Assembly: GCF_051216895.1 (NCBI RefSeq)
Contig: NZ_JBPKAO010000015.1
Location: forward strand, 40,034 to 104,033
From: Aquipuribacter sp051216895
GTDB taxonomy: Bacteria; Actinomycetota; Actinomycetes; Actinomycetales; JBBAYJ01
Length of the DNA: 64,000 nucleotides
Direction of reading: 5' to 3'
Part shown: positions 1 to 8,891 of the stretch, in pieces
Numbering within the stretch: position 1 is the stretch's first letter
How the letters are laid out: every line of letters begins with the position of its first letter
Notes under the pieces: model-generated
Seen by the model: the letters and a program-made list of their open reading frames with translations, nothing else
What the model was told of the DNA's origin: nothing
Databases searched by the model: none
Program-made: the position numbers and the translations under genes

Positions 1-1468
1 TGCCCTCGAAGCCGAACTCCTCACGGAGGCGCCGCTCGACGAACCGGCGGTACCCGGCCTCGAGGAACCCGGTGGTGAACAGCACGAACGTGGGCGGCCG
101 GACGCCGGCCTGGGTGGCGTAGAGGATGCGGGGCTGCTTGCCCCCGCGCACGGGGTGCGGGTGCGCCCCGACGATCTCCGCGATCAGCGCGTTGAGGCGC
201 CCGGTCGGCACCCGCGACTCCCACGACGCCAGGGCGCGGTCCATCGCCGGCACCAGGCGGTCCAGGTGCCGCCCGGTCATCGCGGACAGGTTGACCCGCG
301 GGGCCCACGGCACCTGGACCAGCTCGGTCTCCAGCTCGCGCTCCAGGTAGCGGCGGCGCTCCTCGTCGACGAGGTCCCACTTGTTCATGGCCAGGACCAC
401 CGCCCGGCCCGCGTCGACGGCGTTCTGGACCACGCGGACGTCCTGCTCGCTGAGGATCTCCGAGGAGTCGACGAGCACGACGGCGACCTCGGCGCGCTCG
501 ATGGCGGCCTGGGTGCGCAGCCCGGCGTAGAAGTCCGCGCCGACGCTGCTGCGGTGCTTGCGGCGGATGCCGGCGGTGTCCACGACCCGCCAGGTGCGCC
601 CACCCAGCTCGACCATCTCGTCGACGGGGTCGCGCGTGGTGCCGGCGGTCGCGTTGACGACGACGCGCTCGCTGCCCACGAGGGCGTTGAGCAGGCTGGA
701 CTTGCCGACGTTGGGCCGTCCGACCAGGGCCACCCGGCGCACGGCGGAGGACTCCGGCGTGGCGGCCGTCCGCTCGGGCAGCACCTCGAGGACGGCGTCG
801 AGCATGTCGCCGCTGCCGCGTCCGTGCAGGGCCGACACCGGGTACGGCTGGCCCAGGCCGAGGGCCCACAGCGCCGTCGCGTCGGCCTCGCCGCGCGCGT
901 CGTCCACCTTGTTGGCCACCAGCACGACGGGCTTGCCCGCCCGGCGCAGCATCTTCACGACCGCCTCGTCGACGGCCGTGGCGCCCACCGTCCCGTCCAC
1001 CACGAAGATGACGGCGTCGGCGAGCTCGACGGCGATCTCGGCCTGCTCGGCGACCTGCGCGGCCAGCCCCTGGACGCGGGCGTCCCAGCCGCCGGTGTCG
1101 ACGAGGGTGAACGTGCGCCCGGCCCAGTCCACCGGGTAGCTGACGCGGTCGCGGGTCACCCCGGGGACGTCCTGCACCACGGCCTCGCGCCGGCCCAGGA
1201 TGCGGTTGACCAGGGTCGACTTGCCGACGTTGGGCCGGCCGACGACGGCCACGACGGGGCGGACGTCCTCGTGCTCCAGATCAGGGTCGTCCAGGTCCCG
1301 GCCCAGGACGGCCAGGTCCTCCTCGGCCAGGTCGTAGTCCGCGAGCTGGCTGCGCAGGACGCGCTCGGCGTCGGCGTCGGACACCGCACCCTCGGGCACG
1401 GCCCCCTCGGGGGTGGTGGTCTCGGCCGCGCCGTCGGGCTCGCTGCTGTGGTCGTCGGTTCCGGTCAC
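1..1468 (-). CDS. der: Ribosome assembly GTPase Der (EngA), 3' end cut by window edge
   Basis: Tandem-domain GTPase needed for maturation of the 50S ribosomal subunit in the cytoplasm. Two G domains are visible, each with the P-loop GRPNVGKS (about residues 77-84 and 248-256), followed by NKVD and NKWD base-recognition motifs and a C-terminal KH-like region ending at the window edge. At least 489 residues are present, and the last ones match the expected end of the KH domain, so only a few codons are missing. The first ~70 residues are an acidic extension, common in actinobacterial Der. The GTG start overlaps the plsC stop in a GTGA, which implies translational coupling. Identification is firm. 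Confidence 0.95.
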   Translation of the reverse strand, partial: MTGTDDHSSEPDGAAETTTPEGAVPEGAVSDADAERVLRSQLADYDLAEEDLAVLGRDLDDPDLEHEDVRPVVAVVGRPNVGKSTLVNRILGRREAVVQDVPGVTRDRVSYPVDWAGRTFTLVDTGGWDARVQGLAAQVAEQAEIAVELADAVIFVVDGTVGATAVDEAVVKMLRRAGKPVVLVANKVDDARGEADATALWALGLGQPYPVSALHGRGSGDMLDAVLEVLPERTAATPESSAVRRVALVGRPNVGKSSLLNALVGSERVVVNATAGTTRDPVDEMVELGGRTWRVVDTAGIRRKHRSSVGADFYAGLRTQAAIERAEVAVVLVDSSEILSEQDVRVVQNAVDAGRAVVLAMNKWDLVDEERRRYLERELETELVQVPWAPRVNLSAMTGRHLDRLVPAMDRALASWESRVPTGRLNALIAEIVGAHPHPVRGGKQPRILYATQAGVRPPTFVLFTTGFLEAGYRRFVERRLREEFGFEG

Positions 1469-2223
1469 GGTGTGCCGCCTGCCTGTCCTGGGTCCTGGTT
1501 CGGGGTGGTGGTGCCGGGGTCGTCGGGCAGCGGCTCGCCGGTGAGGGCGACCGAGTCCTCGACGTGGGCGACCAGGCGCAGCCGCACCTGCTCGGCCGCC
1601 GCCCTGAGCGCCTGCTTGCCGGGTACGCCGTCCGGGCGCACCAGGTGGAACGGCTCGCCGTGCACGACGTGCAGGCGCCGGCGCAGCCGGGGCAGACCGC
1701 CGGGGCGCTCGCCGGTGCGGCGGGTCCCCAGCACGGCCACGGGCACGACGGGGGCGCCGGACTGCAGCGCGATCCAGGCGATGCCCGTCCGCACCGCCAC
1801 GACGTCGCCCCGACCGCGCGAGCCCTCGGGGAAGATGCCGGCCACGCCGCCCTCGCGCAGCACGGCCACGGCCGCGGTCAGCGCCGTGCGGTCCCCGCCG
1901 GAGCGGTCCACCGGGATCTGCCCCACCTGGTGCAGCACCCAGCCGAAGAAGCCGCGGAACATCTCCTTCTTGACGAGGAACTGCGCCCCGCGACGCCAGT
2001 TGGAGGAGTAGACCAGCGGCCCGTCGAGGACGCTCACGTGGTTGACGGCCAGCAGGACCGGCCCCTGCCCGACGTGCTCCAGGCCCCGGACGTCGGTACG
2101 CCAGAGCACGTGGGCGACCACGAACCCGACCAGGCGACCCCACCAGCGACCGGGGGCGGTCGGGGCCGTCGGGCCGGTCGCGCCGGGGGGGCTGGTCGAG
2201 GTGGCCGGGCTCGCCGGGCTCAC
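1465..2223 (-). CDS. plsC: 1-acyl-sn-glycerol-3-phosphate acyltransferase (PlsC family)
   Basis: Membrane-associated acyltransferase of phospholipid synthesis, expected to convert lysophosphatidate to phosphatidate. The 252-residue protein carries the catalytic NHxxxxD box (N61-H62 to D67, NHVSVLD) and the substrate-binding FPEGSRGRG box (from residue 131), the normal spacing for the family. A Pro/Ala/Thr-rich N-terminus precedes a hydrophobic stretch at about 31-40. The ATG overlaps the cmk stop (ATGA) and its stop overlaps the der start, so cmk-plsC-der form one coupled unit. Exact acyl acceptor is inferred from family and not proven. Confidence 0.92.
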   Translation of the reverse strand: MSPASPATSTSPPGATGPTAPTAPGRWWGRLVGFVVAHVLWRTDVRGLEHVGQGPVLLAVNHVSVLDGPLVYSSNWRRGAQFLVKKEMFRGFFGWVLHQVGQIPVDRSGGDRTALTAAVAVLREGGVAGIFPEGSRGRGDVVAVRTGIAWIALQSGAPVVPVAVLGTRRTGERPGGLPRLRRRLHVVHGEPFHLVRPDGVPGKQALRAAAEQVRLRLVAHVEDSVALTGEPLPDDPGTTTPNQDPGQAGGTP

Positions 2224-3002
2224 GAGCCCCCACCCGCCCGGGACGCCTCCCGCAGGTCGACGGGCGCCGTCGCCTGCTGCGCCCGGTGCACCAGCTCCAG
2301 GACCGCGGTCACCGTCTGCTCGAGGTCCAGGTCGGAGGAGTCCAGCTCGAGCACGCCGTCGGCGGCGGTGCGGAACGACGTGACGCGGGAGTCCTTCTCG
2401 TCCCGGCCCAGCACGGCCGCGCGGACGTCGGCGCCCCGGCCGGCCCCGCCGAGCTGGCGGGCCCGGCGCCGGACCCGGGCGTCGGGGTCGGCGGTCAGCA
2501 GGATGCGGACGTCGGCGTCGGGGGCCACCACGGTCGTGATGTCACGGCCCTCGGCGATGCACCCGGTGGGCGCGCCGTCCATCACGGCCCGCTGCGCCAG
2601 CCGGAGGACCTCGCGGACCGCGGGGTGGGCGGCGAGCTGCGACACGGCTGCGGTCACGTCGGCGCCGCGGATGGCGTCGGTGACGTCCGTACCGTCCACG
2701 ACCACGCGGGCGGTGTCGGGGTCGGTGCTCACCCGGACGTCGGCGGCGCGGGCCACGGCCGCGGTGGCTTCCGCGTCGGCGACGTCCGCCCCGTCGCGCA
2801 GCGCGGCCCAGCAGAACGCCCGGTACATCGCCCCGGTGTCCAGGTAGGCCAGGCCGGCACGACGGGCCACCTCGCGCGACACGCTGGACTTGCCGGAGCC
2901 CGAGGGGCCGTCGACGGCCACGAGCACCCGGCGGGACCCGGACCGCGGGGCCGTGGCACCCGAGGCCCCACGCGACGAATCGGAGCGCGACGGCACGGAC
3001 AT
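2220..3002 (-). CDS. cmk: (d)CMP kinase
   Basis: Phosphorylates CMP and dCMP to the diphosphates using ATP in the cytoplasm. The 260-residue protein has the P-loop DGPSGSGKSS at residues 31-40, followed by the family signature LDTGAMYRA and the later AEGRDITTVV segment that contacts the CMP. About 24 disordered residues precede the core. The gene sits in the common cmk-der arrangement, with plsC inserted between. An 80-base gap separates it from tyrA upstream, with nothing clear in it. Confidence 0.95.
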   Translation of the reverse strand: MSVPSRSDSSRGASGATAPRSGSRRVLVAVDGPSGSGKSSVSREVARRAGLAYLDTGAMYRAFCWAALRDGADVADAEATAAVARAADVRVSTDPDTARVVVDGTDVTDAIRGADVTAAVSQLAAHPAVREVLRLAQRAVMDGAPTGCIAEGRDITTVVAPDADVRILLTADPDARVRRRARQLGGAGRGADVRAAVLGRDEKDSRVTSFRTAADGVLELDSSDLDLEQTVTAVLELVHRAQQATAPVDLREASRAGGGS

Positions 3003-3083
3003 CGTGGCGGCTCCCGGAGGTCGGTGGCGGAGGGACGGCCCTGACCGGGGCGGCGGCGGGCGACCCCCCAGGTTACCGGCTGG

Positions 3084-4214
3084 CTAGTCCGGGACCGACC
3101 AGCCGCGATCGCGCAACGCCTCGACCAGGCGGTCGCGCGCCGCGGGCAGCACGGACACCTCGGCGACGCCGGCCAGCCGTCCGGGGCTGTGCTCGATGCG
3201 CAGGTCCTCCACGTTGACGCCGACCTCGCCGATGGTGCCGATGAGCGCCGCGAGGGAGCCCGGCCGGTCGGGGACGAGGACGGGGACCACCGCGTAGACC
3301 GTCGGCGCGCTGCCGTGCTTGCCGGGCACCATCGCCCGCCCCGCGTTGCCCTCGGCCACCAGCCGGGCCAGGGCGCCCACCGGGCCCTGCGGGGGCGGGC
3401 GGTGGGCGGGGCCACCGGCCTGGTCGAGCTGCTCCAGGGCCGAGACGGTGCGGTCGAGGTCGTCGCGCAGCAGCCGGAGCTGCTGGGCCAGGGGGGCCGC
3501 GTTGCCCGCCAGGATCTGCGCCCAGAGCACGGGGTCGCTGGCGGCGATCCGGGTGACGTCGCGCAGCCCCTGGCCGGCGAGCGCGACCGCGGAGTCCGAC
3601 GCCCCGACCAGGCGGGCCGCGACCAGGCTGGCCGCCACCTGCGGCAGGTGCGACACCAGGGCCACGGCCTCGTCGTGGGTGGCCGGGTCCAGCTCGACGA
3701 CCACGGCCCCCAGCCGGGTCGCGGTCTCGCGGACCAGCGCCTTGGCCACCAGCGACGTGCTCCGGTCCGGGGTGAGCACCCAGGGCCGGCCCACGAACAG
3801 GTCGCCGCGCGCGGCCATCGGTCCCGACCGCTCGCGCCCGGCCATCGGGTGCCCGCCGACGTACCGGTCGGCGTCGGCGCCCGCGGCGGCCAGCACCTCG
3901 GCCACGACGGCGGCCTTCGTGCTGGCCACGTCGGTCACCGTGGCGTGCGGGTAGCGGCGCAGGTAGGCCACGACCAGCCCGGCGGTCACGTCCGGCGGGG
4001 CCGCCACGACGACCAGGTCGGGCTGCAGGTCGTCGCCGTCCGGCAGCCGGCCGGCGCCGAGGTCGGCCGCGACGGCCGCCACCGTCGGCGACGCGTCGTG
4101 CAGGACGACGTCGCTGCCGGTGGGGCGCAGGCCCAGCCCGATGCTGGCCCCGACCAGCCCCGCGCCTACGACGAGGACACCGGCCGGGACCGGCCCGGGG
4201 GGGAGCTCGCTCAC
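3084..4214 (-). CDS. tyrA: Prephenate dehydrogenase with C-terminal ACT domain
   Basis: NAD(P)-dependent oxidative decarboxylation of prephenate to 4-hydroxyphenylpyruvate in tyrosine synthesis. I chose the GTG at 4214 because it forms a GTGA overlap with the aroH stop and puts the Rossmann GxGxxG (G17, G19, G22) near the N-terminus; a longer frame upstream only shadows aroH. The GGHPMAGRERSGP segment is a family hallmark. Residues from about 300 form an ACT fold (VPDRPGSLAALI), which suggests allosteric control, usually by tyrosine. 376 residues. It is coupled to chorismate mutase, the preceding pathway step. Confidence 0.92.
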   Translation of the reverse strand: MSELPPGPVPAGVLVVGAGLVGASIGLGLRPTGSDVVLHDASPTVAAVAADLGAGRLPDGDDLQPDLVVVAAPPDVTAGLVVAYLRRYPHATVTDVASTKAAVVAEVLAAAGADADRYVGGHPMAGRERSGPMAARGDLFVGRPWVLTPDRSTSLVAKALVRETATRLGAVVVELDPATHDEAVALVSHLPQVAASLVAARLVGASDSAVALAGQGLRDVTRIAASDPVLWAQILAGNAAPLAQQLRLLRDDLDRTVSALEQLDQAGGPAHRPPPQGPVGALARLVAEGNAGRAMVPGKHGSAPTVYAVVPVLVPDRPGSLAALIGTIGEVGVNVEDLRIEHSPGRLAGVAEVSVLPAARDRLVEALRDRGWSVPD

Positions 4215-4573
4215 TGGGCGATGTCCCTGCGCAGGGCGGCGGCCCCGCGCAGGTAGACGTGCTGGACCGCGTCCCGGGGCCGGTCGGTGTCCACGTGGGC
4301 CATCAGCCGGACCACCCGTGGCAGCGCCCCGGGCACGTCGATCTCGACGGTGCACAGCAGCGGCACCGACCCCAGGCCGACCTCACGGGCGGCCACCGCC
4401 GGGAACTCGCTGGTCAGGTCCGGCGTCGCGGTGAACACGACGCTGATCAGGTCCTCCGCCGTGAGGTCGTTGGCCGTCATCACGGCCGACACCAGCTCCC
4501 GGGTGGAGTCGAGCAGGTGCTCGCGCTCGTCCACGTCCAGCTGGATCGCTCCCCGGACCGCCCTGACCGCCAT
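4211..4573 (-). CDS. aroH: Chorismate mutase, AroH type
   Basis: Converts chorismate to prephenate, the branch step to phenylalanine and tyrosine. The 120-residue length and the order of segments (MAVRAVRGAIQLD start, TANDLTAEDLISVVFTATPDL, then a central VPLL and a C-terminal HVYLRGA) fit the trimeric AroH fold and not the helical AroQ type. Conserved arginines R4 and R7 and the C-terminal YLRGAAALR supply the usual active-site residues. It immediately precedes tyrA and overlaps it by four bases, so prephenate is made and used by coupled products. Confidence 0.93.
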   Translation of the reverse strand: MAVRAVRGAIQLDVDEREHLLDSTRELVSAVMTANDLTAEDLISVVFTATPDLTSEFPAVAAREVGLGSVPLLCTVEIDVPGALPRVVRLMAHVDTDRPRDAVQHVYLRGAAALRRDIAQ

Positions 4574-4608
4574 GGCAGGACGTTAGCGAGCCGACCCGGG
4601 GCGGCCCG

Positions 4609-5502
4609 TCACAGGCCCACGTCGCGGAACAGGCCGGCGACCTCACCGGCGTTGAGGCGCCGGGTGTGACCGGGGGGCAGCTCACCGAGCCGGATCGAGC
4701 CGATGCGGGTGCGGACGAGCCGCTCCACGGGGTGCCCCACCTGCGCCAGCATGCGCCGCACGACGTGCTTGCGGCCCTCGTGGATGACGATCTCGAGCAG
4801 GGCCTTGCCCGGGGCGGAGTCCACGACGGCGAACTCGTCGACCTTGACCGGGCCGTCGTCCAGCTCGATCCCCTCCTTGAGGGTGCGGCCGACCTCGCGG
4901 CCGATGGGGCCCGGGACCTCGGCCAGGTACCACTTCTGCACGCCGTAGCTGGGGTGCAGCAGCCGGTGGGCCAGGTCGCCGTCGTTGGTCAGCAGCAGCA
5001 GGCCCTCGGACTCCAGGTCGAGCCGGCCGACGTGGAACAGCCGCTCCTCGCGGTCCCGGACCAGGTCGCCGAGGTTGGAGCGGCCCTCGTCGTCCTCCAT
5101 CGCCGACAGCATGCCGACGGGCTTGTTGACGGCCAGGTACACGCGGGTGTCGTCGACCTGGACCCGGAGGCCGTCGACGTGGACCACCTGGGTGGGGCTG
5201 ACGCGGGTGCCGAGCTCGGTGACGACCTGGTCGTCGACCGTGACCCGACCGAGCGCGATGAGCTGCTCGGCGCGACGCCGCGACGCGACGCCGGCCTTGG
5301 CCAGCACTTTCTGCAGGCGCTCGCCCTCGGGGTCGTGGACGTCGCCGGCGGGGGCGTCGGGCACGTTGGCGGCGCGCTGGTCCGCGCCGCGCTGCTGGCG
5401 CATCTTGCGGCGGTCGGCGGGGCCGGGCCGGGACCCGCCGTTGCCGCCGGGAGCGGTGCGGGCGGGCTGCTTGCGGCCGCCGCGGGAGCTGGTGGGGCTC
5501 AT
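4609..5502 (-). CDS. rluB: Pseudouridine synthase, RluB/RsuA family
   Basis: Isomerises a uridine in rRNA (23S in RluB-type enzymes). The 297-residue protein has a basic, Gly/Arg-rich disordered N-terminus of about 60 residues, an S4 RNA-binding domain (ERLQKVLAKAGVASRRRAE), then the catalytic core with GRLDLESEGLLLLTNDG, whose Asp is the nucleophile. The C-terminal GRKHVVRRMLAQVGHPVERL motif is typical. The ATG overlaps the scpB stop (ATGA), the widespread scpA-scpB-rluB order. Target base is not readable from the sequence. Confidence 0.93.
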   Translation of the reverse strand: MSPTSSRGGRKQPARTAPGGNGGSRPGPADRRKMRQQRGADQRAANVPDAPAGDVHDPEGERLQKVLAKAGVASRRRAEQLIALGRVTVDDQVVTELGTRVSPTQVVHVDGLRVQVDDTRVYLAVNKPVGMLSAMEDDEGRSNLGDLVRDREERLFHVGRLDLESEGLLLLTNDGDLAHRLLHPSYGVQKWYLAEVPGPIGREVGRTLKEGIELDDGPVKVDEFAVVDSAPGKALLEIVIHEGRKHVVRRMLAQVGHPVERLVRTRIGSIRLGELPPGHTRRLNAGEVAGLFRDVGL

Positions 5503-6083
5503 CGGGAAGCCCCTGCGATGTCGTCGAGCACGTCGGCCTCCGGCAGGTAGGGGGCGAGGGGCGGCAGCTCGTCGACGCTCGTCAACCCGAGCCGCTCGCA
5601 GAACTCGCCCGTCGTGACGTACAGGATCGCACCGTTCGGGGACTCGTCGCCGCTCTCGGCCACCAGACCCCGCTGCAGGAGGGTCCGGATGGTCGCGTCG
5701 GCGCTCACGCCGCGGATGCTGGAGACCGTGCTGCGGGTGACGGGCTGGCGGTAGGCGATGATCGCGAGGGTCTCCAGCGAGGCCCGGCTGAGCCGGGCCG
5801 TGGCACCGTCGCGGACGAACCGCTCGACCACCGGCGCGAACACCTGGCGGGAGTACACCCGCCAGCCGGTGGCGCTCTCCCGCAGCTCGAAACCCCGTCC
5901 CCCGGCGTCGTAGTCGGTCGCCAGCTCGCGCAGCAGCTGCTCGACCCGCTCCAGCGGCAGCGCGAGGGCCGCGGCCAGCACCAGCGCCGGGACCGGCTCG
6001 TCGGCCACCATCACCACCGCCTCGACCGCCGCCCGGGCACCGCCGGGCAGGGCGTCGACGTCCAGGCCCTCCTGCAGGGTCAT
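5499..6083 (-). CDS. scpB: Segregation and condensation protein B
   Basis: Winged-helix kleisin-associated subunit of the SMC-ScpA-ScpB condensin, needed for chromosome compaction and segregation. 194 residues, normal for ScpB, with the conserved core segment RASLETLAIIAYRQPVTRS and the following VSSIRGV. Its ATG overlaps the scpA stop and its stop overlaps the rluB start, so the three are translationally linked. Confidence 0.94.
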   Translation of the reverse strand: MTLQEGLDVDALPGGARAAVEAVVMVADEPVPALVLAAALALPLERVEQLLRELATDYDAGGRGFELRESATGWRVYSRQVFAPVVERFVRDGATARLSRASLETLAIIAYRQPVTRSTVSSIRGVSADATIRTLLQRGLVAESGDESPNGAILYVTTGEFCERLGLTSVDELPPLAPYLPEADVLDDIAGASR

Positions 6084-6928
6084 GCGTGCTCCTCGCCGCT
6101 CGGGTGGGTCTCGTCGCCGAGCTCGGCGACCTGGTGCAGCGTGGCGCGCTGCTCGGGACGGATCAGCCGGATGCTGAGGTCGGCCAGCGGGCCCGCCTGC
6201 TCCAGCGCCACCAGCTCCTCACGGTAGAGGTCGAGCACCGCCAGGAACCGGGCCACGACCACGGGGCGCCCGCCCGCGTCCGCCACCAGGGTGCGGAAGG
6301 ACACGGCCCGACCGGTCTGCAGCCGGCGCAGCAGCTCGTCCTTCTGCTCGGCCACGTCGACCTCGGGGGCGTGCAGGTGCTCCAGGCCCACGGTGGGGAT
6401 GGGCTTGGGTCGCAGCGCCTCCGCGGCGATCCGGGCGAACGTCTCGGCGTCGGAGGTCCACACCAGGTCCGGCAGCAGGCCGGCCGCGGCCGGGTCGTCG
6501 CCCCGGCGTCGCGGGTGGCGCCCGGCGTAGGCCTCCAGCCGGCGGTCGATGTCGGCCGCGGCGGTGCGGAACGCCCGGTACTGCAGCAGCCGCGCGAACA
6601 GCAGGTCGCGGGCCTCCAGCAGGGCCAGGTCCTGCTCGTCCTCCACCTGCGCCCCCGGCAGCAGCCGCGCGGACTTGAGGTCCAGCAGGGTGGCCGCGAC
6701 CAGGACGAAGCCGGTCACCTCGTCCAGGTCCCAGTGGTCCATCGCCCGGATGTGGGCGAGGAACTCGTCGGTGACCTCGGCCAGGGCCACCTCGGTGACG
6801 TCGAGGCGGTGCTTGGCGATCAACCCCAGCAGCAGGTCGAACGGGCCGGTGAAGACGTCGAGGTGGACCTCGAAGGACGACGTCGGGCCCTCGCCGTCCG
6901 GGCCGTGCTCGGTCGCCGGGGCGCCCAC
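6080..6928 (-). CDS. scpA: Segregation and condensation protein A (kleisin)
   Basis: Kleisin subunit that bridges the SMC heads. The N-terminal signature FEVHLDVFTGPFDLLLGLI and the DLDEVTGFVLVAATLLDLKS stretch identify it. I set the start at GTG 6928, five bases after the parA stop, giving 282 residues; the open frame continues upstream but only as the shadow of parA. The C-terminal region (RTLVADAGGRPVVVARFLA) is the winged-helix SMC-binding domain. parA-scpA-scpB order supports a chromosome-organisation operon. Confidence 0.92.
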   Translation of the reverse strand: MGAPATEHGPDGEGPTSSFEVHLDVFTGPFDLLLGLIAKHRLDVTEVALAEVTDEFLAHIRAMDHWDLDEVTGFVLVAATLLDLKSARLLPGAQVEDEQDLALLEARDLLFARLLQYRAFRTAAADIDRRLEAYAGRHPRRRGDDPAAAGLLPDLVWTSDAETFARIAAEALRPKPIPTVGLEHLHAPEVDVAEQKDELLRRLQTGRAVSFRTLVADAGGRPVVVARFLAVLDLYREELVALEQAGPLADLSIRLIRPEQRATLHQVAELGDETHPSGEEHA

Positions 6929-6933
6929 GTGCC

Positions 6934-7815
6934 TCAGGCGACCAGACCCCGGGCCACCAGCTCGCGGGCCAGCTGCCGGTAGGCGTGGGTGCCGGGGTGC
7001 GACGGGGCGTAGGTGGTCATCGGCTGCGACGCGGCGGAGGAGTCGGGGAACTTGACCGTGCGGGCGATGACGGTGTGGAACACCTTCTCGCCGAACACGT
7101 CGACCAGCCGGGCGACGACCTCGCGGGAGTGCAGGGTGCGGGGGTCGTACATGGTGGGCAGGACGCCGTCGATCTCCAGGCCGAAGTTGAGCCGGTCGGT
7201 GACCTTCTCGATGGTCTGCTGCAGCAGCGCGACGCCGCGCAGCGCGAAGTACTCGCACTCCACCGGGATCAGGACGCCGTGGGCCGCGGTCAGGGCGTTG
7301 ACCGCGAGCAGGCCCAGGCTGGGCTGGCAGTCGATGAGCACGACGTCGTAGTCGTCCTGGATGGGGCGCAGCAGGCGCTTGAGCACCATCTCCCGCGCCA
7401 CCTCCGACACCAGGTGGACCTCGGCGGCGGACAGGTGGATGTCCGTGGGCAGGACGTCGATGCCGGGGAACGCCGTCGCGCGGACCACGTCGCGCACGTC
7501 GGCGTCCCGGTCGACGAGCAGCTGGTACAGCGACGGCTCGTCCTCCTCCGGTCGCACGCCGAGCCCGGCCGACAGGGCGCCCTGGGGGTCGAAGTCGACG
7601 AGGAGGACCTTGCGGCCGTACTCCGCCAGCGCGGCGCCCAGGTTCATGGTCGTCGTCGTCTTGCCGACGCCGCCCTTCTGGTTGCACAGGGCGATGACCC
7701 GGGCGGGTCCGTGCTGGCCGAGGACGGGGGGCACGCCGAAGTCGGGCAGCGGTCGACCGGTGGGGCCCAGCTCGTCGGACCCGTCGCCGGTCGCGGCGTC
7801 GGTCGCAGAAGTCAC
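6934..7815 (-). CDS. ParA family ATPase (Soj-like)
   Basis: Deviant Walker ATPase of the ParA/MinD group, probably acting in chromosome or protein positioning with the neighbouring ScpAB. The P-loop KGGVGKTTTT sits near residue 47, followed by DFDPQGALSAG and the VLIDCQPSLGLLAVNAL block. I chose GTG 7815 because AGGG lies eight bases upstream; an in-frame GTG at 7869 would add 18 residues. 293 residues. No parB lies nearby, so it is the scpA-linked ParA paralogue common in actinobacteria and probably not the origin-proximal one. Confidence 0.9.
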   Translation of the reverse strand: MTSATDAATGDGSDELGPTGRPLPDFGVPPVLGQHGPARVIALCNQKGGVGKTTTTMNLGAALAEYGRKVLLVDFDPQGALSAGLGVRPEEDEPSLYQLLVDRDADVRDVVRATAFPGIDVLPTDIHLSAAEVHLVSEVAREMVLKRLLRPIQDDYDVVLIDCQPSLGLLAVNALTAAHGVLIPVECEYFALRGVALLQQTIEKVTDRLNFGLEIDGVLPTMYDPRTLHSREVVARLVDVFGEKVFHTVIARTVKFPDSSAASQPMTTYAPSHPGTHAYRQLARELVARGLVA

Positions 7816-7906
7816 GCAGGTGACCCTAGTGCGAGCACCGGGGTGCCCGGCCCCCACCACGCCGCTCACCGGGCCACCACGGGGCCTCGGCGGCGGCGGG
7901 ACGGGC

Positions 7907-8890
7907 TCAGCGGGCGCGCGGGTGGCTGGTGGCGTACACCTCGCGCAGCGCGTCGACGGACACGTGGGTGTACACCTGCGTCGTCGACACCGACGCGTGG
8001 CCCAGCAGCTCCTGGACGACGCGGACGTCGGCGCCGCCCTCCAGCAGGTGGGTGGCGAAGGAGTGCCGCAGCAGGTGGGGTCCCACGGCGGGGCCGCCCG
8101 GCTCGGGCAGGCCGGCGACCGCCGCGGCCCGCTGCAGCACCACCCAGGCCGACTGGCGGCTGAGCCGCCCGCCCCGGGAGTTGCGGAACAGCGCCCGCGG
8201 GTCGGTCCCGGCGCCGAGCAGGCCGGGGCGGGCCCGCACCAGGTAGGCCTGCAGCGCCGCCCTCGCGTGGCTGCCGACCGGGACCTCGCGCTGCTTGCCG
8301 CCCTTGCCGGTGAGGCGCAGGACGCCCACCAGCTCGCCGTCGGAGCCGATGACGTCGTCGACGTCGAGGCGGGCCACCTCCGAGATGCGGGCCCCGGTGG
8401 CGTACAGCAGCTCCAGCAGGGCCCGGTCGCGCAGACCCAGCGGGGTGCTGGTGTCGGGCGCCTGCAGCAGCCGCTCGACCGACCCGACCCCCAGGGCCTT
8501 GGGGAGCCGGCGGGGCAGCTGCGGGGAACGGACCTCGCGGGTGACGTCCACGGGGACCAGGCCCTCGGCGAGCCAGAACCGGTGCAGCCCCCGCACCGCC
8601 GCCAGCGCCCGCGCGGTGGACGCCGCCGACAGCGCCGTGCCGCCGTCGACGGGGCTCCGCAGCGCCACCACGAAGGCCGAGACGTCGGCCTCGGTGACCT
8701 GCGCGGGCCGCTCGCGCCCCAGCCGGTGCAGGTGCGCGGTCCACCGGGCGATGTCGCGCCGGTAGGCCGCCAGGGTGTTGGTGGCGGCCCCCCGCTCGAC
8801 GGCCAGGTGGGTCAACCAGGTCGCAGCCGCCGCGTCCAGCGGGCCGGGGGCGGCGCGCTGTCGCGGCGGGGCGTGCGAGCCGGCGTCCAC
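7907..8890 (-). CDS. xerD: Site-specific tyrosine recombinase XerD
   Basis: Resolves chromosome dimers at dif with XerC. 327 residues: an N-terminal SAM-like DNA-binding domain (TNTLAAYRRDIARW) and a catalytic domain with the Arg of TGARISEVARL, the HLLRHSFATHLL box, LGHASVSTTQVYTHV and its nucleophilic Tyr. About 20 extra N-terminal residues could be trimmed if a later start is used. It lies one base after the ald stop and upstream of parA, as in many actinobacteria. Confidence 0.93.
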   Translation of the reverse strand: MDAGSHAPPRQRAAPGPLDAAAATWLTHLAVERGAATNTLAAYRRDIARWTAHLHRLGRERPAQVTEADVSAFVVALRSPVDGGTALSAASTARALAAVRGLHRFWLAEGLVPVDVTREVRSPQLPRRLPKALGVGSVERLLQAPDTSTPLGLRDRALLELLYATGARISEVARLDVDDVIGSDGELVGVLRLTGKGGKQREVPVGSHARAALQAYLVRARPGLLGAGTDPRALFRNSRGGRLSRQSAWVVLQRAAAVAGLPEPGGPAVGPHLLRHSFATHLLEGGADVRVVQELLGHASVSTTQVYTHVSVDALREVYATSHPRAR

Positions 8891-8891
8891 G

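Noticed and set aside
155..2847. Long plus-strand open frames opposite der, plsC and cmk
   Set aside because: Shadows caused by high GC at third positions; the minus strand gives complete known proteins.
6936..7687. N-terminal 250-residue extension of ScpA
   Set aside because: It is the wrong-frame reading of parA; the true start is at about 6928.
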